Shown here: positions 32,196 through 41,359 of the stretch, piece by piece
Layout: every line of letters begins with the position of its first letter
Position numbering within the stretch: the first letter of the stretch is position 1
Source of the DNA: Novosphingobium sp. Chol11
GTDB taxonomy: Bacteria > Pseudomonadota > Alphaproteobacteria > Sphingomonadales > Sphingomonadaceae
Length of the DNA stretch: 64,000 nt
Assembly: GCA_945906105.1 (NCBI GenBank)
Contig: CAMDQO010000010.1
Coordinates: 1-64,000, forward strand
Direction of reading: 5' to 3'
Made by a program: the position numbers and the translations under genes
Notes under the pieces: generated by a model
Told to the model about the DNA's origin: nothing
The model's input: only the letters and a program-made list of their open reading frames with translations
Databases searched by the model: none

Positions 32196-33853
32196 AGAAG
32201 ATCCGCTGTGCGATCTACACCCGCAAGTCGAGCGAGGAAGGCCTCGAGCAGGACTTCAACTCGCTCCACGCCCAGCGCGAGGCCTGTGCCGCCTATGTCC
32301 TCAGCCAGGCGAGCGAAGGCTGGTCGGCGCTGCCCGAGGTCTACGACGATGGCGGGCTATCGGGTGGTAACCTTGCCCGCCCCGCGCTCACCCTCCTGCT
32401 TGATGATATCGCCGCTGGGAGGATCGACATCGTCGTGGTCTACAAGGTCGATAGGCTGACCCGCTCGCTGCTCGACTTCGCCAAGCTGGTCGAAGCCTTC
32501 GACAAGGCCGGGACCAGCTTTGTCTCGATTACCCAGTCATTCAACACCACCACCAGCATGGGAAGGCTCACCCTCAACATGCTGCTCAGCTTCGCACAGT
32601 TCGAGCGCGAGGTCACCGCCGAGCGTATCCGCGACAAGATTGCGGCATCGAAGGCGCGGGGAATGTGGATGGGCGGGACGCCGCCGCTCGGCTACCGTCC
32701 CGACGGGCGCACGCTGGCGATCGTCGAGGACCACGCGAAGGTCGTGCGCGATATTTTCGCTCGCTACCTCGACCTCGGCAATGTCAGGCTGCTCTACAAC
32801 GCCTTGATCGACGAGGGCATCGGTGTGCCCCGGCGCACGGCATCGACCGGACGCCCGATGGGCGGCTGCGCCTTCAGTCGCGGCCAGCTCTACAAGATCC
32901 TGACCAACCCGATCTACATCGGCGAGATCCACCATCAGGGGCGTACCTACAAGGGGCTGCACACCGGCATCATCGAACGAGCTGTGTGGGAAGAGGTGCA
33001 GTCACGCCTCAGCAACAACCTCCAGGGCGAGCGCTCGCCCGGCCAGGCCAAGTCGCCGAGCCTGCTGGCCGGATTGATCGTCGATGAGGCGGGCGAGCCG
33101 CTGGTCGCCACCCACGCCTGCAAGGGCAAGGTCCGCTATCGCTACTACGTCAGCCGCACGCTCCAGCACGACCCGGATTCAACTTCGACCATGGGCATGC
33201 GCATCCCCTCGCGCGAGATCGAGGCGGCGGTAGCCGAGCGGCTGGCAGAAGCGCTCGACGATCCGCTCGCATTACTGGCGAGCGCTGGTATCGCGCCCAA
33301 GCCCGATGAAGTCCGCGCGACGATGGCGAGTGCTGAGAAGCTGGCGGGTGCGGTGCGCAGGAAAGAATTCATGTTAGTTCGCAAGCTGGTCACCCGGGTG
33401 CAGGCGACGTCACGCGAGGTTCGCGTCGAACTATTAATCAGCGCATTGGCAGCAAAACTAGGTCTCGAAACGCCTGGCGAGGACGCGACCGTTCAACTCA
33501 CCTCGCCGGTTCGCCTTACCCGCACGGGGATGGCGGTCCGGCTGGTCCATACCAATGGCACGGCCGCAACAGCCGGCACGCCCGCTCCGGCGCTGGTCAA
33601 GCATATCCTCCAGGCCCGCGAGTGGTGGTCTCGCCTCGCCACCGGTGAAACCGACATCACCACGATTGCGAAGGTCGAGGGGATCAACAAATCATGGGTG
33701 TCGCGGGTCGTCCGCTTGAACTTCCTCGCGCCAAAGCTGGTTGATGAAATTCTGGCCGGCACCCAGCCTGCGCGGCTAACTACAAGATCTCTAGTGAGCG
33801 CTGAGATACCGACGGACTGGAACCGCCAGCGTGAAGCCGTCTTCGAACACTAA
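32192..33853 (+). CDS. Large serine recombinase
   Basis: 553 residues. The resolvase catalytic domain occupies about 1-155, with the nucleophile Ser in YTRKSSEEG (R11, S13) and the helix E region FAQFEREVTAERIRDKIAASK. The recombinase domain (about 165-270, GTPPLGYRPDG, TNPIYIG) and a zinc-ribbon-like segment follow. The C-terminal part is long and ends with a helix-turn-helix-like stretch (TTIAKVEGINKSWVSRVVRL). It would integrate and excise the element. The attachment sites are not identified. Confidence 0.92.
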   Translation: MKKIRCAIYTRKSSEEGLEQDFNSLHAQREACAAYVLSQASEGWSALPEVYDDGGLSGGNLARPALTLLLDDIAAGRIDIVVVYKVDRLTRSLLDFAKLVEAFDKAGTSFVSITQSFNTTTSMGRLTLNMLLSFAQFEREVTAERIRDKIAASKARGMWMGGTPPLGYRPDGRTLAIVEDHAKVVRDIFARYLDLGNVRLLYNALIDEGIGVPRRTASTGRPMGGCAFSRGQLYKILTNPIYIGEIHHQGRTYKGLHTGIIERAVWEEVQSRLSNNLQGERSPGQAKSPSLLAGLIVDEAGEPLVATHACKGKVRYRYYVSRTLQHDPDSTSTMGMRIPSREIEAAVAERLAEALDDPLALLASAGIAPKPDEVRATMASAEKLAGAVRRKEFMLVRKLVTRVQATSREVRVELLISALAAKLGLETPGEDATVQLTSPVRLTRTGMAVRLVHTNGTAATAGTPAPALVKHILQAREWWSRLATGETDITTIAKVEGINKSWVSRVVRLNFLAPKLVDEILAGTQPARLTTRSLVSAEIPTDWNRQREAVFEH

Positions 33854-33878
33854 GCAAAAACTACGCAAGGATGTGACG

Positions 33879-33896
33879 GCGGCGCTTCGGCGCCGC
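33879..33896 (+). terminator. GC hairpin with UUCG loop after recombinase
   Basis: Perfect 7-bp stem GCGGCGC-TTCG-GCGCCGC 25 nt past the stop codon, followed by a short T-containing stretch but no real U-run. It could be a weak terminator for the recombinase module. The remaining gap to the tRNA at 34109 shows no gene; it holds an imperfect inverted repeat CCGGAG...CTCCGG (33971-34008). Confidence 0.4.
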
Positions 33897-34108
33897 TGCT
33901 CATTTCAGCGGTCCCGTCGAAGCTCTTCGCAGCTGCCGAGAAATGAGATTGGGTAGTCGCTACAAGGGATCCGGAGAAAAGGCCTCCAACTCACTGTAAA
34001 TACTCCGGAATTAGCGCTCTCCGCGCTCCCCACAGATCGCCTGAGCGGCGCGGTTTCGCGCCCTTTTCAGGGTAATTTATCGTTCTGCATCATATGCTTA
34101 AGACTGCT

Positions 34109-34198
34109 TGGCGGAGAGGCAGGGATTCGAACCCTGGATACCCTCGCGGGTATGCCGCATTTCGAGTGCGGTGCATTCGACCACTCTGCCACCTCTCC
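34109..34198 (-). tRNA. tRNA-Ser (anticodon CGA)
   Basis: On the minus strand the acceptor arm GGAGAGG pairs with CCTCTCC, the discriminator is G and the 3' CCA is encoded. The anticodon loop reads CT-CGA-AA, a long class II variable arm (ACCCGCGAGGGT) is present, and the T loop is GGTTCGAATCC. Length 90 nt. Decodes UCG serine codons. Confidence 0.96.
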
Positions 34199-34375
34199 GC
34201 GAAGCGCTGCGTGAGCGGCCCAATCAGGCCGTCCGGTCGAAGGACCGCGCGACTAGCCCAAGGCGCGACACTTGCCAAGCCCCGCATTTGGCGAAATCGG
34301 TGGAAGCAGCCCAAAATCGGGGGAAGGCTTAGTGAAGCAGCTTGTTTCGCAGGCGCACAATCCTATATTGCGGCC

Positions 34376-34777
34376 ATGAACCGGCCCATCCCACCGCTTG
34401 ACCGCGCCAGTTTCTATTCACCACAGGCCGGCCGCCTGATCGATGCCCCGCGCCATTCCAAGGCGCGTTTCGCCATCGGTGATATCGTGAAGCATAAGCT
34501 CTATGATTTCCGCGGCGTGGTTTTTGATATCGATCCGGTCTTCGCCAACAGCGATGAATGGTTTGAATCGATCCCGATGGAAATGCGCCCCACGCGCGAA
34601 CAGCCATTTTACCACCTGCTCGCTGAAAACGGCGAATCGAGCTATGTTGCCTATGTCAGCCAGCAGAACCTGATCGACGACGGCGAGAGCGGACCGGTGG
34701 AACATCCTTCGGTGGCCGAGCTGTTTTCCGAATTCGCTGATGGCCGATACCGGCTGCTGCGCGGGTTGACGCACTGA
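34376..34777 (+). CDS. hspQ: Heat shock protein HspQ
   Basis: 133 residues. The core from about residue 30 (KARFAIGDIVKHKLYDFRGVVFDIDPVFANSDEWFESIP, then RDQPFYHLL-type REQPFYHLLAENGESSYVAYVSQQNL) is the HspQ/YccV-like beta-barrel that binds hemimethylated DNA in vitro and modulates protease activity. The N-terminal about 28 residues and the tail after VEHP extend the fold. It follows the tRNA on the opposite strand. Start chosen at the first ATG after the tRNA region (GCGGCCATGAAC). Confidence 0.88.
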   Translation: MNRPIPPLDRASFYSPQAGRLIDAPRHSKARFAIGDIVKHKLYDFRGVVFDIDPVFANSDEWFESIPMEMRPTREQPFYHLLAENGESSYVAYVSQQNLIDDGESGPVEHPSVAELFSEFADGRYRLLRGLTH

Positions 34778-34785
34778 TCTCTGCA

Positions 34786-35532
34786 TTGCGACGGCGCTTG
34801 CGCAGTGCCTTGCCACTGGGCTGGCGTATTGCGGTTGCGCGGGCAAAACGCGCGGGCCGTGACACAATTACAGGCGAAGGCAGCAAACTCGTGCGCCGCA
34901 GTGTCGTGCGAGACGACGTCCGTTGGCTCAGCTCTATCTTCATCACCCAGCCCATCCGGAAAAGCCCGTTCTGGCAAGGCAAGCTTGCCAACATCCAGCT
35001 TGGCGCCAGCATGCTTGATGGCATTGTGGTGCCTCCCGGCGGAGTGTTTTCCTTCTGGACAGTGATCGGGCGGCCTAGCCAGACAGCAGGCTACGCCATT
35101 GGCCGCGCGATCCGTGACGATCTTGTTGGCGGCGACATCGGCGGCGGCCTGTGCCAGTTATCGGGCATCGCTTATGAGGCGGGGCTGCGCGCGGGGCTGG
35201 ATATGCTCGAGCGTCACCCGCATTCGCGCGATCTTTACAACGATGCGGAGCGATTCACCCCGTTGGGGCTAGATGCAACCGTTGTCTGGCCGTGGAAAGA
35301 CCTGCGGCTTGGCAATCCGTATGACTTCGCAGTGATGCTGCGGCTTGGTGTGAATGGTTTTACACTGACTGCCGAGGTGCTGGGCGTTGAGAAGATTGAG
35401 CAATTGCACCTCGAAGTAACCCGCAACGACAGTGCGATCGAGCGCCACGTTGTCGTAACCCGCTCAGCGCCGGGCAGATCGCTTCTACCGGTTAGTGAAG
35501 ACCGCTATGTGATCAACGCTTCACCACGCTGA
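34786..35532 (+). CDS. VanW-family protein
   Basis: 248 residues. The VanW domain lies between about 45 and 180: LGASMLDGIVVPPGGVFSFWTVIGRPS, followed by GGDIGGGLCQLSGIAYEAGLRAGLDMLERHPHS. These are the best-conserved parts of the family named after a protein of the vancomycin-resistance cluster, whose role is unknown. There is no N-terminal signal peptide. The chosen start is a TTG 8 nt after hspQ; no ATG occurs in the N-terminal part, so the start is uncertain. Confidence 0.82.
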   Translation: MRRRLRSALPLGWRIAVARAKRAGRDTITGEGSKLVRRSVVRDDVRWLSSIFITQPIRKSPFWQGKLANIQLGASMLDGIVVPPGGVFSFWTVIGRPSQTAGYAIGRAIRDDLVGGDIGGGLCQLSGIAYEAGLRAGLDMLERHPHSRDLYNDAERFTPLGLDATVVWPWKDLRLGNPYDFAVMLRLGVNGFTLTAEVLGVEKIEQLHLEVTRNDSAIERHVVVTRSAPGRSLLPVSEDRYVINASPR

Positions 35533-35557
35533 TCACATAGCTGCTCAGATAGCGGGC

Positions 35558-35848
35558 TTATTTCTTTTCGTTGCTATCCTTCTTCAGCGTCTCCGCCGCA
35601 TCCTGAGCTGCATTGCCGCCCTTCTTGGCTGCATCACCGATATCGTTTGCCGCATTGGTGATGGCGTTGTTCCTGGCGGTCTCGCTGTTCGATGAGTTGG
35701 TGTAGAAATAAAATCCGATGATCAGAGCGGCCAGAATCACCACGCCGATCAGCCAGCCGCTGCCGCCGCTGCTGCCCGATTCGTGGATGATTGTCGTGTT
35801 GGTGGTGCCCTCAGAAGGCTTTCCCGAAGTGTTAGGTTCGTCAGCCAT
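35558..35848 (-). CDS. Small single-pass membrane protein
   Basis: 96 residues from the ATG at 35848, which has GAGGA 9 nt upstream. A Gly/Ser/Thr-rich N-terminus precedes one membrane helix (about 37-55, WLIGVVILAALIIGFYFY). A polar Asn/Ala-rich tail with a helical KKGGNAAQDAAETLKK segment follows, similar to LEA-like or apolipoprotein-like amphipathic repeats. No family recognised. It converges with the VanW gene; a 5-codon longer start exists at 35863. Confidence 0.65.
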   Translation of the reverse strand: MADEPNTSGKPSEGTTNTTIIHESGSSGGSGWLIGVVILAALIIGFYFYTNSSNSETARNNAITNAANDIGDAAKKGGNAAQDAAETLKKDSNEKK

Positions 35849-36035
35849 GTCACAATTCCTCAAGTGGGTGATTGTTCCCTAATGCTCGGGACGGCCATTT
35901 GTTCCGGCTTTGCCAACAGCATGATTACGCCAAACCGGGCGTGAGATCGTCCCGACGGCCACGAAACCGATTTGCATAGCTGCGCGTTCAGTGAATACCG
36001 CTGACAACAAGAATAAGCCCGGGAGAGTTAGTCCA

Positions 36036-37289
36036 ATGCCTGAATCGTTCTCAGTCGGCTGGCGTCAGGTTGCCATCTGTTTCCTGCTGCTGGCCGCATC
36101 GGGGATGATTGCCGCAACCTATTCGATCATTGCCGTGCCGTTGGCGGCAGAATTCAAGCCGAGCCGCATGGTGCTGATGCTGGCGATGACCGTGCTTTCG
36201 GCGTCCTGCGCCGTGCTTTCACCGCTGCTCGGCAATCTGATGGATCGCATCTCGATCAGGCTGCTGATGATTACCGGCGGTCTGTTCCTGAGCCTGGGTT
36301 ACACCGCGCTGTCATTTGCCACCTCGTTCAATCAGGTGTTGGTGATCTTCGGCCTGCTGATTGCCCCTGCCAATGTGCTGATCGGCCCGGTTGCATCGAC
36401 CGTGCTGCTCTCACGCTGGTTCGCGAAGAAAAGAGGCCGGGCAATCGGCATCGCCATCGCGGGCATTTCTGCCGGTGGCTTCCTGTTTCCGATGATCATC
36501 CAGGCTCTGCTCAATGCCAATGAATGGCGTGAGGCACTGCGATTGCTGAGCGTCGTGCTGGTGCTGTGGACCGTCCCTGCGGCCATGCTGGTGGTACAGA
36601 AGCCATCCGACCTTGGCCTGAACCCGGATGGCGAAGCAGAACCCCCTGCCCTAGCCCGTGCAGAAATGGCCGCAGCGCCGATTTCCGCGCGCGACTTGCT
36701 CATCGACCCAGCTTTCTGGATGATCGCCATTACCGTTGCAATCGTCACATCAGGGATGAAAGGCGTCGTCACCAGCCTGGTACCGCTTGCCGTCGATACC
36801 GGGATCAAGGCCAGCGATGCGGCGCTGTTCATTTCGGTTTATGCCGGATGCAGTTTTTTCGCGAAGCTCAATTTCGCTGCGCTGTCTGATCGCCTTGGCC
36901 CTCGCGTGCTGATGTTCACCTCGCTTGCCGGCTTTGCCCTTGGCATGGCCTGCCTCACGCAGGCCGGCATGGGCTATGGCGTTATCGGACTGGGGGTGGC
37001 CTTGCTCGGCCTGTTTGGCGGACTGATGGTGCCGATCGAGAGCTATCTGGCTCCGCGCGTGTTTGGCCAGCGCGCCGTCGGGCGTGCGATGGGCCTGTTA
37101 TCAGGCGTCATCCTTATCGCGCTGCTGGCATCACCGCCGATTTTCGGCCGGATTTTTGACCTGACCGGCAGCTATACCGGCGTTTTCTGGACTTTCTGCG
37201 GGCTGGCACTGATCGCCTTGCTGTGGGTGCCAAGCATGCGCCTGCAACCAAGGGAAGCTTCGGATACTGATCCGGCGATCTTCACGTGA
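36036..37289 (+). CDS. Major facilitator superfamily transporter
   Basis: 417 residues with about 12 transmembrane helices. After helix 2 comes the MFS loop (LGNLMDRISIRLLM, a variant of the A motif G-x-x-x-D-R), and a similar LSDRLGPRVLM occurs after helix 8. The ATG at 36036 has GGGAGAG 8 nt upstream; a GTG frame from 35991 lacks one. The fold resembles the monocarboxylate/oxalate-formate type MFS, but the substrate cannot be read from sequence. It converges with the ABC permease downstream. Confidence 0.85.
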   Translation: MPESFSVGWRQVAICFLLLAASGMIAATYSIIAVPLAAEFKPSRMVLMLAMTVLSASCAVLSPLLGNLMDRISIRLLMITGGLFLSLGYTALSFATSFNQVLVIFGLLIAPANVLIGPVASTVLLSRWFAKKRGRAIGIAIAGISAGGFLFPMIIQALLNANEWREALRLLSVVLVLWTVPAAMLVVQKPSDLGLNPDGEAEPPALARAEMAAAPISARDLLIDPAFWMIAITVAIVTSGMKGVVTSLVPLAVDTGIKASDAALFISVYAGCSFFAKLNFAALSDRLGPRVLMFTSLAGFALGMACLTQAGMGYGVIGLGVALLGLFGGLMVPIESYLAPRVFGQRAVGRAMGLLSGVILIALLASPPIFGRIFDLTGSYTGVFWTFCGLALIALLWVPSMRLQPREASDTDPAIFT

Positions 37290-37312
37290 CCAGCGGATCA
37301 GCGTGAGCGCCC

Positions 37313-38182
37313 TCAGCTTTTCAGCTTCCATCCCGAACGCAGCAGCAAAAATGTCACCGTGCCAAGCACGAGGTTAAGCGCGCCCAGCCCCAAAGCACCG
37401 TGCAGCACCGCCAGATTGGTGCTGCCGATGTCGCTCTGGCCAAGGAAGCCAAACCGGAAGCCGCTGATCACATAGAAGATCGGGTTGAATCTGCTCACCA
37501 CCTGAAACGCTGGTGCAAGATTATCGATCACATAGAATGTGCCCGAAAGCATGGTCAGTGGCGTGACGATGAAATTGGTGATCGCCGCGTTGTGATCAAA
37601 TTTTTCCGCCCACATCGAGGTCAGCAGGCCGACGAAGGACAGCAATATCGCTCCCATCATGCCGAACCAGATGACCGCCCACCAATGCGCCACGTGCAGG
37701 CTGACACCGGGGTAAAACGCCATTGCCAGCGCTAGCGCGAAGCCGACGAGCACTGCGCGGGTCACCGCGGCACCGATCAAGCCGACCATCAGCTCTATCT
37801 CGGAAAGTGGCGGCATCAGGTAATCAATGATCGTCCCCTGCATCTTGCCGGCCAGGAAATTGAAGCTGGCATTGGCGAAGGCATTGTTCATCATGCCCAT
37901 GACGATCAACCCCGGCGCGACGAACGTGGCGAAGGGCACACCCAGAACCATCCGCCCCGCGCTGCCCAGTGCAACGGTGAAAATGATCAATTGCATCAGC
38001 GTGGTTATCGCCGGTGCCCAGATCGTCTGCGTCTGCACCTTTAAAAAGCGGCGCACTTCCTTTATATAGAGCGTCCACAGCCCTAGCCGGTTTACCCGGT
38101 GGATCAGGGGCACCCCTTGCGCCGGAAAGTCTGCTAGGCTGCGGCGAGCCGATGTGGCAGGGATATTTTGTTGATCAGCCAT
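37313..38182 (-). CDS. ABC-2 type transporter permease
   Basis: 289 residues from the ATG at 38182. It has six hydrophobic segments and the ABC-2 signature GTFYVIDNLAPAFQVVSRFNPIFYVISGFRFGFLG near the C-terminus, with an EVRRFLKVQTQTIWAPAI amphipathic start. These permeases pair with an ATPase to export drugs, sugars or lipids. No ATPase gene lies beside it here, so it must be encoded elsewhere or just not visible. Divergent from gcrA with 77 nt between the starts. Confidence 0.9.
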   Translation of the reverse strand: MADQQNIPATSARRSLADFPAQGVPLIHRVNRLGLWTLYIKEVRRFLKVQTQTIWAPAITTLMQLIIFTVALGSAGRMVLGVPFATFVAPGLIVMGMMNNAFANASFNFLAGKMQGTIIDYLMPPLSEIELMVGLIGAAVTRAVLVGFALALAMAFYPGVSLHVAHWWAVIWFGMMGAILLSFVGLLTSMWAEKFDHNAAITNFIVTPLTMLSGTFYVIDNLAPAFQVVSRFNPIFYVISGFRFGFLGQSDIGSTNLAVLHGALGLGALNLVLGTVTFLLLRSGWKLKS

Positions 38183-38259
38183 GCTGTCGCGACTATCGGC
38201 TGGTCGCTGCCAAGGCAAGCGCCCCTCGCAAATGTGTTGGGGCAGAAACAGGAATTGCG

Positions 38260-38952
38260 ATGAGTTGGACCGACGAACGTATCGAAACGCTGACCAAGAT
38301 GTGGGAAGGCGGCTCAACCGCAAGCCAGATCGCTGAGGAGCTTGGCGGGGTCAGCCGCAATGCGGTGATCGGCAAGGCACATCGCCTTGGCCTGAAAGCA
38401 CGTCCTTCGCCCGTTAAAGCGAATGACAAGGAAGAGGCACCGCGCGCTCCCGCTCCCAAGGCGGCCAAGCCAGCAGTTGAACCCGCAGCGCCCAAGGCAG
38501 CTGCGCCGCGCCCTGCGCCTCAAGCCGCCCCCAAACCCGCAGCCGCATCAGTTTCGCCAGCGTCGTCATCTCAACCGCTCCCCGATGGCACAGTCACGCC
38601 TTCGCTGCGCCCCCAGCCGCGTATCGTCTCGGTCGGCCCCGGTGGCTTCCTGCGGCAAGGCCCAGGTGATCAGCAGGCTCCCATCCCTCCTGCGCCACCG
38701 CGCCGACTGGTTCCCGCCAAGCCCAGCCCGGAAATGGCTGATAAAACCAGCCTGCTCGATCTCAATGACCGGATCTGCCGCTGGCCGATGGGCCACCCCG
38801 GTGAAGCCGATTTCCACTTCTGTGGTGAAAAGGTAAACCCCGGTTTTCCATATTGCGTTGAGCATTGCGGCCGCGCCTATCAGGCACAACTGCCGCGCGG
38901 CCATCGCCGCCCTCCCCCGCCGCTGCCGTTTGGCGGTCCTCGCGTGCGGTGA
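38260..38952 (+). CDS. gcrA: Cell-cycle regulator GcrA
   Basis: 230 residues. The N-terminal DNA-binding motif MSWTDERIETLTKMWEGG, then GVSRNAVIGKAHRLGLKAR, is diagnostic. A Pro/Ala-rich linker (about 50-165) precedes a C-terminal domain with Cys residues (CRWPMGHPGEADFHFCGEKV and YCVEHCGRAY) that contacts sigma70. GcrA binds methylated GANTC sites and activates cell-cycle genes in alphaproteobacteria. Length is longer than the Caulobacter protein because of the linker. Confidence 0.95.
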   Translation: MSWTDERIETLTKMWEGGSTASQIAEELGGVSRNAVIGKAHRLGLKARPSPVKANDKEEAPRAPAPKAAKPAVEPAAPKAAAPRPAPQAAPKPAAASVSPASSSQPLPDGTVTPSLRPQPRIVSVGPGGFLRQGPGDQQAPIPPAPPRRLVPAKPSPEMADKTSLLDLNDRICRWPMGHPGEADFHFCGEKVNPGFPYCVEHCGRAYQAQLPRGHRRPPPPLPFGGPRVR

Positions 38953-39050
38953 CGTTCTGCGCATTTGGCAGCGCATTTGGTCGATTACAGGCTATCGTTA
39001 GCTCAACATTTACCAAAACGTCATAACCTGCCCCGGTATCGGAGGCATTG

Positions 39051-39404
39051 GTGTCGGACAGCTGGGTTTATCGCAGGTCAGAGCGATTACGCATTACCTA
39101 CTTCGCCCGGTGCAAGGCATCAGCGGGTGAGGATCAGGATGTCGTGATCGTCAATGTCACGCCTGAAGGCTGCTGCATGACACTCAATGACCAGGCGATG
39201 CAGATCGGGCAGCATGTTTTGATCCGCCTTGAATCGGGCGATGCCCTGACCGGAACGGTTCGCTGGATGCGCGATGGCCAGGCCGGAGTACAATTTGACG
39301 AAAGCCTTGATCGCAAGCGGGTCGACTATCTGCGCCGCGAACATTCAACATTTCTGTCCGAAGTCGAATGGTCTGACGAGCGCGTACCCCGTTCGATTAT
39401 GTAG
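39051..39404 (+). CDS. PilZ-domain protein
   Basis: 117 residues, start GTG with GGAGG 5 nt upstream (TTG one codon earlier is the alternative). The PilZ RxxxR-type motif (RRSERLRITYFARC) and the later VNVTPEGCCMTL (D/NxSxxG position, with Thr/Pro variation) suggest a c-di-GMP-binding single-domain protein. It precedes a GGDEF protein on the same strand by 72 nt, so production and sensing of c-di-GMP may be linked. Confidence 0.8.
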   Translation: MSDSWVYRRSERLRITYFARCKASAGEDQDVVIVNVTPEGCCMTLNDQAMQIGQHVLIRLESGDALTGTVRWMRDGQAGVQFDESLDRKRVDYLRREHSTFLSEVEWSDERVPRSIM

Positions 39405-39476
39405 CGCATTGCCGTTGGGCAAAAATTGCATTCGCATCCTTAATTAACCATCAGCAATGCCGTTTTCATCGGCAAG

Positions 39477-40613
39477 ATGGAACAGACACCACTCCTCCGC
39501 AGGCTCGGCAACTGGTTGGGCGTTTCCGCTTCTGCTGAGGCAGGGGACGCCGATATCGAGAGCCGGACATCGCAGCTAGCAGAGGAGAGTGCCCAGCAGT
39601 TGGCCAGTCAGCAACTGCTTGACGATGTCTCTGCCTTTCTGCTCCAGCACCGGCTTCCGGTGAACAATGAAACGCTGGCTTTCGCTCATGATCTGATCAC
39701 CGATTCCGAGCCACGGCTGTCCGGTTTGGTCAACCGCCGCCTGCGCGAAAATGAACCGCTCACCGGCGAATGGATTGCTGAAGTGCTCGGCAAGGCGGCT
39801 AATGACGATGCGCGTGTCATGTCAACACTGCGCCAAAGGCTGGAAAAGTCGATCACCGACTTCACACGAACAACCAAGGATGCCCGCACCGCAACCAGCG
39901 ATTACAAGACCGCCTTGCGCAGCCATGTCGATGAACTCGATGAAGTGCAGCACGCCGGTGCCGTAATTCAGGAACTGGCCACAGTCGCCAAGGCCATGCT
40001 TGATCGCACACAGGAAATCGAAGCGCAGATGGTGCGCAGCGAACGCGAAACGAAGAGCCTGCACCGGCGGCTTGATGAGGCTCGGCGCAATGCCGAGATG
40101 GATCATCTCACCGGCCTGCCCAACCGCCGCGCCTTCGAAAACCTGCTCGATAGCGAATTTGCCGCAGCACGGGTATCACAGGATCAGCTTTGCGTGGCAT
40201 TCTGCGATATCGACAAGTTCAAGCTGATCAATGATCTGCATGGACACGATGCCGGAGACCGCGTGCTCAAACTGGTCGCCAGAACACTCTCGGAAATATC
40301 CGATGATCGCTGCCATGTCGCGCGGCACGGCGGCGAGGAATTCGTCGTCCTGTTTCGCGGCAAGTCGATCAAGGAAGCCTTCGATACGCTGGATGCCACC
40401 CGCGACGCCCTCGCCGCGCGCAGGCTGGTCAACCGCGCCAATGACACGCCCTTTGGACAGGTCAGTTTTTCAGGTGGTATCGCTGATATCTTTGCGCACC
40501 GCGATCCACGTGCAGCGCTGAAAGCGGCGGATGAAGCACTTTATGCGGCCAAAGCTCAAGGCAGAAACCGAATAGTCATTGCAGGGAATAGCACCGCCGT
40601 TCTGGCAGCCTGA
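39477..40613 (+). CDS. Diguanylate cyclase (GGDEF)
   Basis: 378 residues. A helical N-terminal region (about 1-200) ends in a coiled coil (RSERETKSLHRRLDEARRNAEMDHLTGLPNRRAF). The GGDEF domain starts at about 205, with the active site HGGEEFV near 284-290 in the GGEEF variant that is usually active. The FCDIDKFKLINDLHGHDAGD stretch supplies metal and substrate contacts. An RxxD inhibitory site is not present five residues upstream of GGEEF, so product inhibition may be absent. Makes c-di-GMP. Confidence 0.93.
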   Translation: MEQTPLLRRLGNWLGVSASAEAGDADIESRTSQLAEESAQQLASQQLLDDVSAFLLQHRLPVNNETLAFAHDLITDSEPRLSGLVNRRLRENEPLTGEWIAEVLGKAANDDARVMSTLRQRLEKSITDFTRTTKDARTATSDYKTALRSHVDELDEVQHAGAVIQELATVAKAMLDRTQEIEAQMVRSERETKSLHRRLDEARRNAEMDHLTGLPNRRAFENLLDSEFAAARVSQDQLCVAFCDIDKFKLINDLHGHDAGDRVLKLVARTLSEISDDRCHVARHGGEEFVVLFRGKSIKEAFDTLDATRDALAARRLVNRANDTPFGQVSFSGGIADIFAHRDPRAALKAADEALYAAKAQGRNRIVIAGNSTAVLAA

Positions 40614-40619
40614 CTATCA

Positions 40620-41330
40620 CTATGGGTTGATCAAAAACACCACATAGCCCCGAAAACCGGGATCGCTCGCCAGTTGCGGCGGTGCGGTCCAATCCCCGCC
40701 CTGCACCAGCGCCACCTTGTGCGGTATCGACAGCTGCGCAATCCGGGTGAAGTAGGATTGGTATCCGGGAATCGTCTGCCGCCCCTGATAGGTCTGCACC
40801 ACCAGTTCATCAACCACGCCATCAAGCTTTGCCAGTGCAGCGGGATCGCCATGGGCGCTCCAATCCATCAGCCCAGTTACGGACAGCCGGTATTTGCGCG
40901 GCAGTCGTGTCCGCAGTTGTCGCAGAAATTCCGCATAGCCATCAAGACCCTTGGTGGCGGCATCAAAATCTATCTGCAAGCCCGCCAGCCGGTTACCCGC
41001 CGCTTCCCAGCGTGCCAGTTCACGCACGGTCTGGTCATAGGCGGTGTCTCCCCAGTCCAGCCGCTCAACCCGGATGGTCAGCCAGACTTCGGCGCTGCGA
41101 ACATGGGGCAGCGCGCGTAATGGCACGATCCGCGCGGGATCATCGTGGCGCAATTCGCCCGCGAGGACATAGACCACCTTTGCCCGGTCCAGCACCGGCT
41201 GCGCACGCACCCCGGCCCAGATGAAAAAGGCATCGTAATCTGCCGCATCAACCTTGCCGCTGCTCCCGCCGTGGCACGAGGCCAAGAGCGCGGCGCCAAG
41301 TGCAAGTGCAGCCAGCCGGAGCCCGCGCAT
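40620..41330 (-). CDS. DUF3142-type lipoprotein
   Basis: 236 residues from the ATG at 41330. A lipoprotein signal (LGAALLASC) is followed by a globular domain with IWAGVRAQPVLDRAKVVYVLAGEL, VWLTIRVERLDW, and GLQIDFDAATKGLDGYAEFLRQLRTRLP, which looks like a TIM-barrel fold of the DUF3142 family. The longer frame from 41390 would overlap the upstream gene. It lies 29 nt after that gene and is likely co-transcribed. Function unknown. Confidence 0.8.
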   Translation of the reverse strand: MRGLRLAALALGAALLASCHGGSSGKVDAADYDAFFIWAGVRAQPVLDRAKVVYVLAGELRHDDPARIVPLRALPHVRSAEVWLTIRVERLDWGDTAYDQTVRELARWEAAGNRLAGLQIDFDAATKGLDGYAEFLRQLRTRLPRKYRLSVTGLMDWSAHGDPAALAKLDGVVDELVVQTYQGRQTIPGYQSYFTRIAQLSIPHKVALVQGGDWTAPPQLASDPGFRGYVVFLINP

Positions 41331-41359
41331 CAATGGTTGCCGCTCACCAATCGACCCTT

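Noticed and set aside
34109-34198. tRNA-Ser as integration site of the recombinase module
   Set aside because: No direct repeat of the tRNA 3' end was found at the other side of the module, and large serine recombinases seldom use tRNA genes.
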